Under the pieces are notes generated by a model that saw nothing but the letters and a program-made list of their open reading frames with translations, was not told the DNA's origin and ran no database searches. Positions 8,266 to 16,765 of a stretch of 64,000 nt of DNA are shown here, one piece after another (position 1 is the first letter of the stretch; every line of letters begins with the position of its first letter). The stretch spans positions 1 to 64,000 of the forward strand of contig JBAXLI010000005.1 of the NCBI GenBank assembly GCA_037134895.1, written 5' to 3'. The DNA comes from CAIRDP01 sp037134895 (GTDB lineage: Bacteria; Bacteroidota; Bacteroidia; Bacteroidales; FEN-979). The translations under genes were made by a program, and so were the position numbers.

Positions 8266-11187
8266 TTATTTGACTCCAAACTTTTCAAACAGATCATATG
8301 CAGCCTGCTGTATATTTGTGCGGATGTTCAGGTCGCGAAGTTTCTGGTTTGCAGCCGAGGGGCAGACCCGGTTTGAGAGGAATATATAAACGAAACCGTT
8401 TTCAGGATCAGCCCATACATAGGTCCCTGTGAAGCCGCTATGGCCGAAACTCTCGGCAGAGGCACTTTTGCAGGTTGGGCTGTCGGGCTTGTAATTCTGG
8501 AGGGGTTTGTCGAATCCCAGGGCCCTTCGGTTTCCGCTGCCGGGGAACTGGCAGCTTGTAAATGTCCTTACAGTCGAAGGCATTAAGAACTGCTTCCCGC
8601 CATAACTGCCCTGGTTGATCAGCATCTGCATGATCACCGCAAGATCAGGTGAATTACTGAACAAGCCGGCATGGCCTGAGATACCACCGAGCATTGCGGC
8701 TCCTGGATCATGAACATACCCCCTGATAAGCTGCCTGCGGAATTCAGTATCGTTTTCAGTAGGCATGATCATGCTTTCGGGAAATTTTAAATACGGGTTG
8801 AAACATGTCCTTTGCAGGCCCAGGGGCTTGTAAAAGGTTTCATCCAGGTAAGTATCAAAAGGCTTTCCACTGATCTTTTCAACAACCAGCCTGAGCATGT
8901 AAAAACCCAGGTCACTATAAAGATATTTCCCTTTTTCCCCAATGGGGGATCTCATTATCCTGGCAAAAATCGTATCGGAATATGAGCGGCTGATGAACAG
9001 GTTTGAAGCAATCTTCAACGGGAATATGCTGCCCGAATCGCTGCTGATCACGCTGGTATCAAACCCGTTGCCACGGATCACGTCTTTGTAAAAAGGAATC
9101 CACGATTGCAGCCCGGCCCTGTGGGTCATTATATCACGAATACTCAGTCCCGACTTGGTTGAGCCTGACAGAAACGGAAGGAACTTCCCCAGGCTGTCAT
9201 CGGGGCTCAGCTTCCCCTGGTCATACAGTTTCATCACAGCCAACGTTGTCGCAGCTACCTTGGTTACCGAAGCGATATCGTAGATATCAGACTTGCTCAC
9301 AGGTATGCTGTCTCCATACTGCGGATGGCCGAATGCCTTGTTATAAAAAACCTTGCCGTTTTTTGCAAGAAGCACCTGGCATCCGGGGTAGGCTTCCTGG
9401 ATGATCCCGCTGCCGGCTATGGAATCTATGATCCCGAGAGCCTGGTCGTTCAGCCCGATTTCTTCGGGCAGTACAAAAGAGATTCTTGTTTTATCTGTCT
9501 CCTCCCCGGTTCCATAGGGGAACCCTGCACTGCTTACAGGAAGATGCCCCTGGGCAGGTATACCCCCGAAAAGAATTTCTGCAGCAAGTTGCTGTGTCAC
9601 TGGAAGGTCCTGGTATGCGACCAGGATTGACTCGGTTTTAAGCGGTCTCGGGAAAAGCCTCAATGAGTATGGATTGCCGAAAACCACAAGGACTGTCCTG
9701 CTGATTTTTGAAATTGTATCACTGATAAGAATCGCCTGCCTTGAGAGGTTGAAGCTGTCGGTGGGATACCCTGTCATACCATGCAGCCCGATGAAAACCA
9801 CATCATATGCCTTTAAAAGTCCTGTGATGCTGTCATGCAGCTGCCTGCCGAATGTGTGGGGAAGATAATATGAATCTGTCCTGGCATATGTTTCCAGAAA
9901 GGTGGCGAAAGTCCTTGAAGGGTTTTCACCTATACCAAGATAGGCAATTTTGCGCTTGTCGACAGAAATCATCGGTACCAGCCCGAGTTCATTCTTTACA
10001 AGGGTTATGGCTGAGGCAAACCCTTCTTTCTGAAGAAGCAGTGAGGCCCTTGAATTGAGATCAGCATAGAGGTTGCTTGTACTTACGGGTGTTTTACTCA
10101 CTCTCAGCGCACTTTTCAGCATCAGGACCCTGAAACACTTCTTCTCTATTTCAGCCCAGGATATCACGTTGCTGTCAGCAGCGGCTTTCATCACCTTTAT
10201 CGCTTCCCCAATATGCTGGGGCAGGAGAAGAATGTCGTTTCCGGCCTCAAAGGCCCTGAGTTCTATCTCGCCGGGTTTGAAATACTTTGCAACACCTTGC
10301 ATGTCAAGCGCGTCGGTGAAGACATAGCCTTTGAAACCGAGCTGTCCTTTAAGCAATTCTTCTACAACCGGCTTTGACAGCGTGCTTGCGGCATTCAGTG
10401 ATGAGTCATAAGCAGGAATGTAAAGGTGTGCGATCATGATGCCTTTTAACCCGCCCCTGATAAGGGTTTTGAAAGGAAATAGCTCGACTGAATCAAGTCG
10501 GGCCCTGGAATGTTTGATAAGCGGAAGGGTTTTATGGGAATCGGTATCTGTATCGCCATGGCCCGGAAAGTGCTTTGCCACGGCCATCACCCCGTTATCC
10601 TGCAGACCCCTTGAATATTGAAGGGATTTTAATGCAACGCTGTATTTATTTTCACCGAATGATCTGAAGTTAATCACCGGGTTATCGGGATTACAGTTTA
10701 TATCTGCAACAGGGGCGAAGTTAATATGTATCCCAAGCCTCCTGCAGTCCAGGGCTATCCTCGACGAAATCTGGTAAATAAGTGTGTCGTTTGGTATTGC
10801 GCCCAGTGTCAGCGGACGGGGAAAGGAGACGGCACTGTCGAGCCTCATCCCAAGCCCCCATTCTGCATCTATTGCCACAAGTAACGGAACCTTGCTGATG
10901 TTCTGTAAAACGTTCGTGAACCTGGCCTGGGCGTAAGGCGAACCTTTGAAAAAACAGACGCCTCCCGGCTGAAACTCAGTAAATACCGATGCCAGGCTGT
11001 CTTTGTACACCGAGTCTTTCCAGGAATAAGCCCTCAGCATGAACAACTGGGCTATCTTCTGTTCGGGGCTGAGCTGCCTGATCACCGAATCGGCCCAGAG
11101 GCTGTCGGCTCTCTCGATTCCCTGTGCATGGAGCAACCCGGCAGCCATTATTAAAACCAGGGCTGTAAAGAGAATCCGCTTTCCCAA
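8266..11187 (-). CDS. GH3 beta-N-acetylglucosaminidase fused to a class C beta-lactamase-like serine hydrolase
   Basis: A 973-residue exported enzyme. Residues 1-21 form a signal peptide. Residues 30-355 are a NagZ-type GH3 barrel with KHFPGHGDTDTDSH (205-218, carrying the family's Asp-His general acid/base pair) and the nucleophile region TDALDM (Asp292). About 370-555 resembles a GH3 C-terminal domain. Residues 580-970 are a beta-lactamase/penicillin-binding-protein-like domain with SxxK at Ser640-Lys643 (SVTK), a YSD motif in place of YxN, and HSG near the C-terminus. The pair suggests hydrolysis of GlcNAc-containing muropeptides together with a peptidase or esterase activity. Known in Bacteroidota as a fused architecture. 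Start is TTG (TTGGGAAAG), chosen because it precedes the signal peptide directly. Confidence 0.9.
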   Translation of the reverse strand: MGKRILFTALVLIMAAGLLHAQGIERADSLWADSVIRQLSPEQKIAQLFMLRAYSWKDSVYKDSLASVFTEFQPGGVCFFKGSPYAQARFTNVLQNISKVPLLVAIDAEWGLGMRLDSAVSFPRPLTLGAIPNDTLIYQISSRIALDCRRLGIHINFAPVADINCNPDNPVINFRSFGENKYSVALKSLQYSRGLQDNGVMAVAKHFPGHGDTDTDSHKTLPLIKHSRARLDSVELFPFKTLIRGGLKGIMIAHLYIPAYDSSLNAASTLSKPVVEELLKGQLGFKGYVFTDALDMQGVAKYFKPGEIELRAFEAGNDILLLPQHIGEAIKVMKAAADSNVISWAEIEKKCFRVLMLKSALRVSKTPVSTSNLYADLNSRASLLLQKEGFASAITLVKNELGLVPMISVDKRKIAYLGIGENPSRTFATFLETYARTDSYYLPHTFGRQLHDSITGLLKAYDVVFIGLHGMTGYPTDSFNLSRQAILISDTISKISRTVLVVFGNPYSLRLFPRPLKTESILVAYQDLPVTQQLAAEILFGGIPAQGHLPVSSAGFPYGTGEETDKTRISFVLPEEIGLNDQALGIIDSIAGSGIIQEAYPGCQVLLAKNGKVFYNKAFGHPQYGDSIPVSKSDIYDIASVTKVAATTLAVMKLYDQGKLSPDDSLGKFLPFLSGSTKSGLSIRDIMTHRAGLQSWIPFYKDVIRGNGFDTSVISSDSGSIFPLKIASNLFISRSYSDTIFARIMRSPIGEKGKYLYSDLGFYMLRLVVEKISGKPFDTYLDETFYKPLGLQRTCFNPYLKFPESMIMPTENDTEFRRQLIRGYVHDPGAAMLGGISGHAGLFSNSPDLAVIMQMLINQGSYGGKQFLMPSTVRTFTSCQFPGSGNRRALGFDKPLQNYKPDSPTCKSASAESFGHSGFTGTYVWADPENGFVYIFLSNRVCPSAANQKLRDLNIRTNIQQAAYDLFEKFGVK

Positions 11188-11304
11188 ATCATCAGGGTTT
11201 AAAGTGTATAATAATACCCAACAAAAGAAATTAAAATTGTAATCATGCCGGTGAAATATTATCCATATTTATTAACATCAACCATGCAGCATCCTGTATT
11301 GGCA

Positions 11305-11312
11305 TATCTTTG
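11305..11312 (+). promoter_or_regulatory. Bacteroidota -7 promoter element
   Basis: TATCTTTG matches TAnnTTTG. It overlaps an in-frame TTG at 11310, which therefore cannot be the translation start if this promoter is used; the ATG at 11340 lies 27 nt downstream. Confidence 0.75.
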
Positions 11313-11339
11313 ACACCACGAACCAATTCAAATTTCGAA

Positions 11340-12185
11340 ATGCCTACTATTGAAGAACTGCAGAGGATTTCAACCCAGGTAAGAAGGGATATTATCAGGA
11401 TGGTTAACGGAGCAGCAAGCGGGCATCCCGGTGGCTCCCTGGGTGCGGCTGACTTTCTTACAGTCTTGTATTTTGAATTCATGAAGCCCGATCAGGCACA
11501 TTTTACAATGGAAGGAAAAAACGAAGATCTTTTCTTTCTTTCCAACGGGCACCTTTCACCAGCCTGGTACAGCGTACTGGGCCACTACGGATTTTTCCCG
11601 GTTTCGGAGCTGGGAACATTCCGAAAGATTGGCAGCAGGCTGCAGGGACATCCTGCGACCCTGGAAGGACTGCCCGGTATCCGTATTGCATCCGGCTCAC
11701 TAGGACAGGGATTATCGGTATCTATTGGTGCCGCCATTGCAAAAAAGATGAATGGGGACAACCACCTGGTTTACACTCTGATGGGAGATGGTGAGCTCCA
11801 GGAAGGACAGAACTGGGAGGCGCTTATGTTTGCCCCTGCAAAGAAAATTGATAATCTCATCGCTACAATCGATTATAACGGGAAGCAAATCGATGGCCCT
11901 GTTGATAAAGTAATGCCGCTCGGAAACCTCAGGGCCAAGTTCGAGGCTTTTGGATGGGAGGTAACTGAAATGAACGGGAATAATATCCTTGAAGTTGTAA
12001 GCGTTCTTAATATTGTAAAGGCCAAAACGGGAATGGGCAAGCCAAATATGATCATAATGCATACTCATATGGGTTATGGCGTTGATTTTATGATAGATAA
12101 CCACGAATGGCATGGGGTGCCTCCTACGAATGAACAGGCAGCAAAGGCGCTTGCCCAGTTACCGGAGACCCTGGGCGACTATTAG
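11340..12185 (+). CDS. Transketolase, N-terminal subunit (split enzyme)
   Basis: About 281 residues forming the thiamine-diphosphate (PP) half of transketolase. It shows the N-terminal block IRMVNGAASGHPGGSLGAADFLTVLY, GSRLQGHP, GSLGQGLSVSIGAAIA, and the thiamine/Mg motif GDGELQEGQNWEA...IDYN. Together with the C-terminal subunit at 13804-14757 it would transfer two-carbon ketol units in the non-oxidative pentose phosphate pathway. I chose ATG at 11340 rather than the upstream TTG because the TTG lies inside the -7 promoter element. A vWA gene follows 9 nt later and separates this half from its partner, which is unusual. Confidence 0.93.
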   Translation: MPTIEELQRISTQVRRDIIRMVNGAASGHPGGSLGAADFLTVLYFEFMKPDQAHFTMEGKNEDLFFLSNGHLSPAWYSVLGHYGFFPVSELGTFRKIGSRLQGHPATLEGLPGIRIASGSLGQGLSVSIGAAIAKKMNGDNHLVYTLMGDGELQEGQNWEALMFAPAKKIDNLIATIDYNGKQIDGPVDKVMPLGNLRAKFEAFGWEVTEMNGNNILEVVSVLNIVKAKTGMGKPNMIIMHTHMGYGVDFMIDNHEWHGVPPTNEQAAKALAQLPETLGDY

Positions 12186-12194
12186 CCAGTATTT

Positions 12195-13628
12195 ATGAAG
12201 GTTCCGGCATTTTTGTTTTTTAAGGTAAAGCATTTCACGCAGAAATACTGCCTGCTGCTCCTTCTGCTGATTTCATTTTCAGCGGCTTTGACTGCGTACA
12301 GCCAGGCCAGGAAAGAACCCGAAAAACCCCGTATTATCACTCGTATCTTGTTTGTCTTTGATGCCTCCCAGAGTATGTACGGAAGATGGCAGAGCGACAC
12401 CAAATTCAATATCGCAACAAGGCTTTTCTCAGGGATACTCGACAGCCTCCGTAATATCCAGGACCTGGAACTTGCACTCAGGGTTTACGGCCACCAGAAA
12501 CCATATCCGCCACAGGATTGCAATGATTCGAAACTGGAAGTCCCGTTCGCTAAAGATAACGTTGCCCGTATCAAACACGTGCTGAAGATTATCAGCCCCA
12601 GCGGCACTACCCCGATCGCGAACTCACTGACTCTGGCTGCCAATGACTTCCCTCCCTGTGACCATTGCCGAAATGTGATCATCCTGATCACCGACGGGCT
12701 TGAAGAATGCGGGGGCGACCCCTGCGTAGCTTCAGCAGAACTTCAGCAGAAAGGAATTACACTGAAACCTTTTATCGTAGGCATAGGAAAAAATTTCAAG
12801 GATCAGTTCGAGTGTGTTGGAACATATTTTGACGCCAGCAATGAGAAGGAATTCACCAATGCTCTCAAGATAATCATCAGCCGGACCCTGAATCCCACCA
12901 CCATGCAGGTCAACCTTCTTGACCAGGGCCACGATCCTACAGAATCGAATGTGGCTATGACCTTTTATGATACGAAAAGCGGACTTATCAAGTACAATTT
13001 CATCCACTCACTTAACGCCAAAGGACTGCCCGATACTCTCGACATAGATCCTTTGCTGATGTACAACATCATTGTTCATACTATTCCACCTGTCAGGAAG
13101 GATTCAGTGAAACTGACTTCCGGCAAGCATACCGTGGTTGGCATTGATGCACCCCAGGGTTATCTTACGTTCAAAACATCAGGCAATGCGACCCTTAAGT
13201 ACCTGCCTTGTATAATCAGGAAATCAGGACAGTCGCAGACCCTCAACGTTCAGCAGTTCGACCAGGTTGAAAAATATATCGTTGGGAACTACGACATAGA
13301 AGTACTCTGTCTGCCCAGGGTGATCGTGAAAGATGTTGCCGTTACCCAAAGTCATACGACTTTTGTTGAGATCCCTACACCCGGGATTGCAGTAATTCAG
13401 CGGGCTACCAACGGGTATGGCAGCCTTTACCTGGAGGAGAAAAAAGGGCTTACCTGGCTTTATAACCTGAAAGACAACCAGCAGCTGCAGGAAACCCTTT
13501 ACCTGGAACCTGGCACTTACAGGGTGGTTTTCAGGCCCAAATATTCTAACTCTTCATCGTATACCGAGGAGAAATCGTTTAAAGTGGAATCAGGTCAGAC
13601 GACGAATGTGAAGATGTTTTTGAATTGA
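12195..13628 (+). CDS. von Willebrand factor A domain protein, exported
   Basis: The 477-residue product has a signal peptide or anchor (about residues 18-37) followed by a vWA domain with an intact metal-ion-dependent adhesion site: DASQS (Asp56-Ser58-Ser60), the threonine in SGTTPIANSL, and the aspartate in ITDGLEECGGD. After about residue 240 come beta-rich repeats without a family I can name. There are cysteine pairs in the vWA part (CNDSK, CDHC, ECGGDPC), consistent with an oxidising location. Such proteins act as Mg-dependent adhesion or assembly modules. It starts 9 nt after the transketolase N-subunit and is probably co-transcribed with it; a functional link is not evident. Confidence 0.85.
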   Translation: MKVPAFLFFKVKHFTQKYCLLLLLLISFSAALTAYSQARKEPEKPRIITRILFVFDASQSMYGRWQSDTKFNIATRLFSGILDSLRNIQDLELALRVYGHQKPYPPQDCNDSKLEVPFAKDNVARIKHVLKIISPSGTTPIANSLTLAANDFPPCDHCRNVIILITDGLEECGGDPCVASAELQQKGITLKPFIVGIGKNFKDQFECVGTYFDASNEKEFTNALKIIISRTLNPTTMQVNLLDQGHDPTESNVAMTFYDTKSGLIKYNFIHSLNAKGLPDTLDIDPLLMYNIIVHTIPPVRKDSVKLTSGKHTVVGIDAPQGYLTFKTSGNATLKYLPCIIRKSGQSQTLNVQQFDQVEKYIVGNYDIEVLCLPRVIVKDVAVTQSHTTFVEIPTPGIAVIQRATNGYGSLYLEEKKGLTWLYNLKDNQQLQETLYLEPGTYRVVFRPKYSNSSSYTEEKSFKVESGQTTNVKMFLN

Positions 13629-13691
13629 GTAACAAGGTAACAAGGTAACAGGGTAACAGGGTAACAGGGTAACAGGGTAACAGGGTAACAG
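13629..13691. repeat. Octamer tandem repeat tract (GTAACAGG)
   Basis: Seven full 8-bp units follow one another directly after the TGA of the vWA gene: two GTAACAAG and five GTAACAGG, plus a partial unit. The first unit begins on the base after the stop codon. It is followed by a short unique link and then by a heptamer tract of a different family. Confidence 0.92.
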
Positions 13692-13705
13692 TGTGATAAA
13701 GCAAT

Positions 13706-13775
13706 TCGTAACTCGTAACTCGTAATTCGTAACTCGTAATTCGTAACTCGTAAATCGTAATTCGTAAATCGTAAA
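13706..13775. repeat. Heptamer tandem repeat tract (TCGTAAN)
   Basis: Ten uninterrupted 7-bp units TCGTAAN, in which only the last base varies (C, T or A). The tract lies between the GTAACAGG tract and the transketolase C-terminal gene at 13804. The same unit occurs at 7300-7398 and at the window start. Confidence 0.93.
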
Positions 13776-13803
13776 TTGACTGATCAAAGAAATAAATCTT
13801 TAT

Positions 13804-14757
13804 ATGAAACAATACACTGACTCCGGCTCCAAAGACACCCGCTCAGGTTTCGGGGAGGCTATGAATGAACTTGGGAAAATCAATCCCGAAGTGGTAGTGC
13901 TTTGTGCCGACCTTACTCCTTCGATGAAACTCGAAGAATTTGCAAAGAACTTTCGCGAACGGTTCATACAGGTTGGAATTGCCGAAGCAAATATGATATG
14001 CATTGCAGCCGGCCTTGCCACAGGAGGGAAGATCCCTTTCACAGGCACCTTTGCCAATTTTTCGACTGCCAGAGTGTATGACCAGATAAGGCAATCGGTA
14101 GCTTATTCGAATAAGAACGTTAAGATATGTGCCTCCCATGCAGGCATCACTCTTGGTGAAGATGGTGCAACACACCAGAGTCTTGAAGATATTGGCATGA
14201 TGAAGATGCTGCCTGGTATGACAGTGATAAATCCATGTGATTTCAACCAGACTAAAGCCGCCACTCTTGCGGTTGCAGATTTTAAAGGGCCTGTGTATCT
14301 GAGGTTCGGTCGTCCAAAGGTCCCGAATTTTACTCCTGCTGATCACAAGTTCCTGATCGGAAAAGCCTTACTGCTGAATGAGGGGAAAGACGTAAGTATT
14401 TTCGCAACCGGTCATCTGGTGTGGAAGGCTCTTGAAGCCTGCAGGATGCTTGAGGAACAGGGGATCTCATCCGAAGTCATCAATATTCATACAATAAAAC
14501 CTCTTGATGAAGAAGCCATTCTTGTTTCGGTGAAGAAAACAGGATGCGTCGTAACAGCCGAGGAACACCAGCGTAATGGTGGGCTTGGCGACAGTATTGC
14601 TCAGCTCCTTGCCCGAAAATGCCCGGTACCTGTTGAAATGATCGCAATCAATGATGTTTTTGGCGAAAGCGGCACTCCCGGGGAACTCATGAAGAAATTC
14701 GGCCTGGATGCTCCCGACCTTGTTAGGGCAGCATTAGACGCAATCGGAAGGAAATAG
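13804..14757 (+). CDS. Transketolase, C-terminal subunit (split enzyme)
   Basis: The 317-residue protein holds the pyrimidine-binding and C-terminal domains of transketolase: TRSGFGEAMNEL, the catalytic-glutamate region FIQVGIAEANMICIAAGLA (glutamate activates the thiamine ring), GEDGATHQSLEDIGMM, and a C-terminal domain with HTIKPLDEEAI and AEEHQRNGGLGD. It works with the N-subunit at 11340-12185. The halves are normally adjacent; here a vWA gene and two repeat tracts (175 nt of gap) lie between. No -7 element is visible before this start, so it may depend on read-through from the N-subunit transcript across the repeats. Confidence 0.94.
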   Translation: MKQYTDSGSKDTRSGFGEAMNELGKINPEVVVLCADLTPSMKLEEFAKNFRERFIQVGIAEANMICIAAGLATGGKIPFTGTFANFSTARVYDQIRQSVAYSNKNVKICASHAGITLGEDGATHQSLEDIGMMKMLPGMTVINPCDFNQTKAATLAVADFKGPVYLRFGRPKVPNFTPADHKFLIGKALLLNEGKDVSIFATGHLVWKALEACRMLEEQGISSEVINIHTIKPLDEEAILVSVKKTGCVVTAEEHQRNGGLGDSIAQLLARKCPVPVEMIAINDVFGESGTPGELMKKFGLDAPDLVRAALDAIGRK

Positions 14758-14764
14758 TGAGCTC

Positions 14765-15412
14765 TCAGGCTTTTTTCCTGAACAGATTCTGAACGAAGGC
14801 AATGATCATTGGCAGAAGCGAAATTAAAATGATCGCAAGTATTGCCATTGTGAAGTTGTTTTTGATAAAAGGGATGTTCCCGAAAAAGTACCCTGCCATC
14901 GTAAACAGAACCACCCATAACACATTCCCGAAGATACTGAAACTGATAAACCTGAAATAGGTCATCTTACCTACTCCTGCAACAAAGGGCGCAAAGGTCC
15001 TGATGATTGGCATGAACCTGGCAATGATCAGGGTTTTACCGCCATGCTTTTCATAGAAAATATGGGTCTTATCGAGATACTCCCGTTTGATCAGGCGGTA
15101 GTTTTTTTCATATACTTTGTGACCGAGAAATTTGCCAATGAAATAATTGGTATTGTCGCCGCTGAATGCCGCGCATATCAGCAATATGATCAAAGGAAGC
15201 ATCTGAAGAGGTTCGCCCGGCATCGCAGCAATGGTCCCGGCTGCAAAGAGGAGGGAGTCACCCGGCAGGAAAGGAGTCACTACGAGACCTGTTTCCATGA
15301 ATATGATCAGGAAAAGAATCAGGTAAGTCCAGGTTTGATAGTTAGTGACTATGTCAAGCAGGTGCTTGTCGATATGCAGAACAAAATCGATCATGTATCG
15401 GATGACTTCCAT
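14765..15412 (-). CDS. DedA family membrane protein
   Basis: A 215-residue polytopic inner-membrane protein with the DedA/SNARE-associated layout: helices near 20-45, a re-entrant segment with FLPGDSLLFAAGTIAA, the GDNTNYFIGKFLG block, and the conserved arginine segment FMPIIRTFAPFVAGVGKM. DedA relatives include flippases for undecaprenyl phosphate and phosphatidylethanolamine and are needed for envelope homeostasis. It has its own -7 element at 15434-15441, in the 37-nt gap after the antiporter gene. Confidence 0.93.
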   Translation of the reverse strand: MEVIRYMIDFVLHIDKHLLDIVTNYQTWTYLILFLIIFMETGLVVTPFLPGDSLLFAAGTIAAMPGEPLQMLPLIILLICAAFSGDNTNYFIGKFLGHKVYEKNYRLIKREYLDKTHIFYEKHGGKTLIIARFMPIIRTFAPFVAGVGKMTYFRFISFSIFGNVLWVVLFTMAGYFFGNIPFIKNNFTMAILAIILISLLPMIIAFVQNLFRKKA

Positions 15413-15433
15413 AGATTATTGGTTTTAGAATGG

Positions 15434-15441
15434 CAAAGGTA
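15434..15441 (-). promoter_or_regulatory. Bacteroidota -7 promoter element (minus strand)
   Basis: CAAAGGTA reads TACCTTTG on the minus strand and lies 21 nt before the DedA start codon. Confidence 0.72.
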
Positions 15442-15449
15442 GTCGATTT

Positions 15450-16688
15450 TTATTCAGATACTTCTGCCTTATCAATGCGGATGAAGGCGTCTCTCAGCAG
15501 GAATGGTGTGATCAGGGTGGTAAGCAGGGCCATCATCACAAGTATCGAGAATATCGGGACATCAATAAACCCTTTCTGAAGTGCAATGTTTGCAATAACC
15601 AGTTCCATGATCCCTCTTGCATTCAGCCCCAGTCCGATGGTTATGGACTTCGGATTGTCAAAGCCGGCAAGCCTGGAGCCGAAATATCCGCCAAGTATCT
15701 TACTTAGAAAAGAGGCTATCAGCACTACTGTAAGAAGAAGCCCGTTGGTCAGAGCGCTGGCGTCAAATTGTATGCCCATGATCGCAAAGAAAATAGGAGC
15801 CAGGAACCCCATTGTAAAGCTTGCTGTTGAATGCTTTACCTGCTCAAATTCAGAATTTTTGAACAAGGTACGCGGAAAGAGCATGGCTCCGAAAAAAGCC
15901 CCTACAATGAAATGCAGCCCCAGCAGTTCGGCAATGCTTGAAAAGATTAGTACGAAAAGGATAACCAGCGCAAACATCGACTCCTTGCCTTTGAGGTAAT
16001 GCAGGAATTTATCCATTTTAGGGTTTAGCGTACTTACCCGGGTCTTTGAAAAACCAATCAGGCGGTAAGCAAGAACAAGGAAGATCATGAAAAAGACGAC
16101 CTTTGAACTTGTAAACAGGATCGAGAAGGTGACATCCCTTAAGGTTCCTGAGTTGCCGTTGTAATCGAGAATGATCCCGAGCACAAGAAGTGAAATAATG
16201 TCGTTGAAGATAGCTGCAGAAATAATGCGTTGCCCAACATCCGACTGCAGTTTGCCCAGGTCCATAAGAATACGTATGCTGACTGGCAGGGCTGTGATGG
16301 CGATACACAGCCCGAGAAAAATCGTGAAGATGTTGCTGAAATGAAAGAGATGGCCGATTAACAGTCCACTGCCAAACGGGATAAGGAACCCAAGAAGGGC
16401 GATCCAGAAATTCTTGCCACGGATCGAATTTTTGATCTCTTCGGCTTCGATCTCCATACCGGCCATGAAAATGAGCAGGAAAACACCCAGGTCGGCAATT
16501 GGTTTAATGTCACCAACAACAGGGATGATATTGAACAGTGATGGCCCCAGGATCACCCCGGCGAGGACTTCGCCAATCATCGCAGGCTGGCCGAAGCGTT
16601 CAGCAAGTTCACCCAGGATCTTCGCCGAAAGTAAAAGTATCAGCAGGTTAACAATGAACGGCAGCTGAGTGTGAAACAGGTGGAACAT
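15450..16688 (-). CDS. Cation:proton antiporter, CPA2/Kef type
   Basis: The 412-residue protein is almost wholly hydrophobic, with about 12 helices of the Na+/H+ exchanger fold. Diagnostic blocks are ILGELAERFGQPAMIGEVLAGVILGPSLF at the N-terminus, AITALPVSIRILMDLGK in helix 4-5, AAIFNDIISLLVLGIIL containing the ND pair, and GLGLNARGIMELVIANIAL. There is no C-terminal TrkA-N domain, so it lacks the NAD-binding regulator of KefB/C. It probably exchanges Na+ or K+ for H+. Divergent from pnuC; the intergenic gap holds opposed promoter elements. Confidence 0.92.
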   Translation of the reverse strand: MFHLFHTQLPFIVNLLILLLSAKILGELAERFGQPAMIGEVLAGVILGPSLFNIIPVVGDIKPIADLGVFLLIFMAGMEIEAEEIKNSIRGKNFWIALLGFLIPFGSGLLIGHLFHFSNIFTIFLGLCIAITALPVSIRILMDLGKLQSDVGQRIISAAIFNDIISLLVLGIILDYNGNSGTLRDVTFSILFTSSKVVFFMIFLVLAYRLIGFSKTRVSTLNPKMDKFLHYLKGKESMFALVILFVLIFSSIAELLGLHFIVGAFFGAMLFPRTLFKNSEFEQVKHSTASFTMGFLAPIFFAIMGIQFDASALTNGLLLTVVLIASFLSKILGGYFGSRLAGFDNPKSITIGLGLNARGIMELVIANIALQKGFIDVPIFSILVMMALLTTLITPFLLRDAFIRIDKAEVSE

Positions 16689-16712
16689 ACACTAACATAA
16701 ACCTTACTGATG

Positions 16713-16720
16713 CAAAATTA
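16713..16720 (-). promoter_or_regulatory. Bacteroidota -7 promoter element (minus strand)
   Basis: CAAAATTA reads TAATTTTG on the minus strand (TAnnTTTG), 24 nt upstream of the antiporter ATG. It is part of a divergent promoter region with the pnuC promoter. Confidence 0.6.
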
Positions 16721-16731
16721 CTCTTTTATCA

Positions 16732-16761
16732 TTTGCAAACCATCGTATTAATTTACCTTTG
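16732..16761 (+). promoter_or_regulatory. Bacteroidota promoter (-33 TTTG and -7 TACCTTTG) for pnuC
   Basis: TTTG at 16732-16735 and TACCTTTG at 16754-16761 are separated by 18 nt, as in the Bacteroidota consensus. The element extends to 5 nt before the GTG at 16766, implying a very short leader or leaderless mRNA. Confidence 0.75.
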
Positions 16762-16765
16762 CGCC

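Noticed and set aside
13579..13812. Open frames through the TCGTAAN and GTAACAGG tracts on the minus strand (LRITSYELRVTSYELL-like translations)
   Set aside because: They are open only because the repeats lack stops in these frames; the repetitive translation is not protein-like and they overlap the real vWA gene end.
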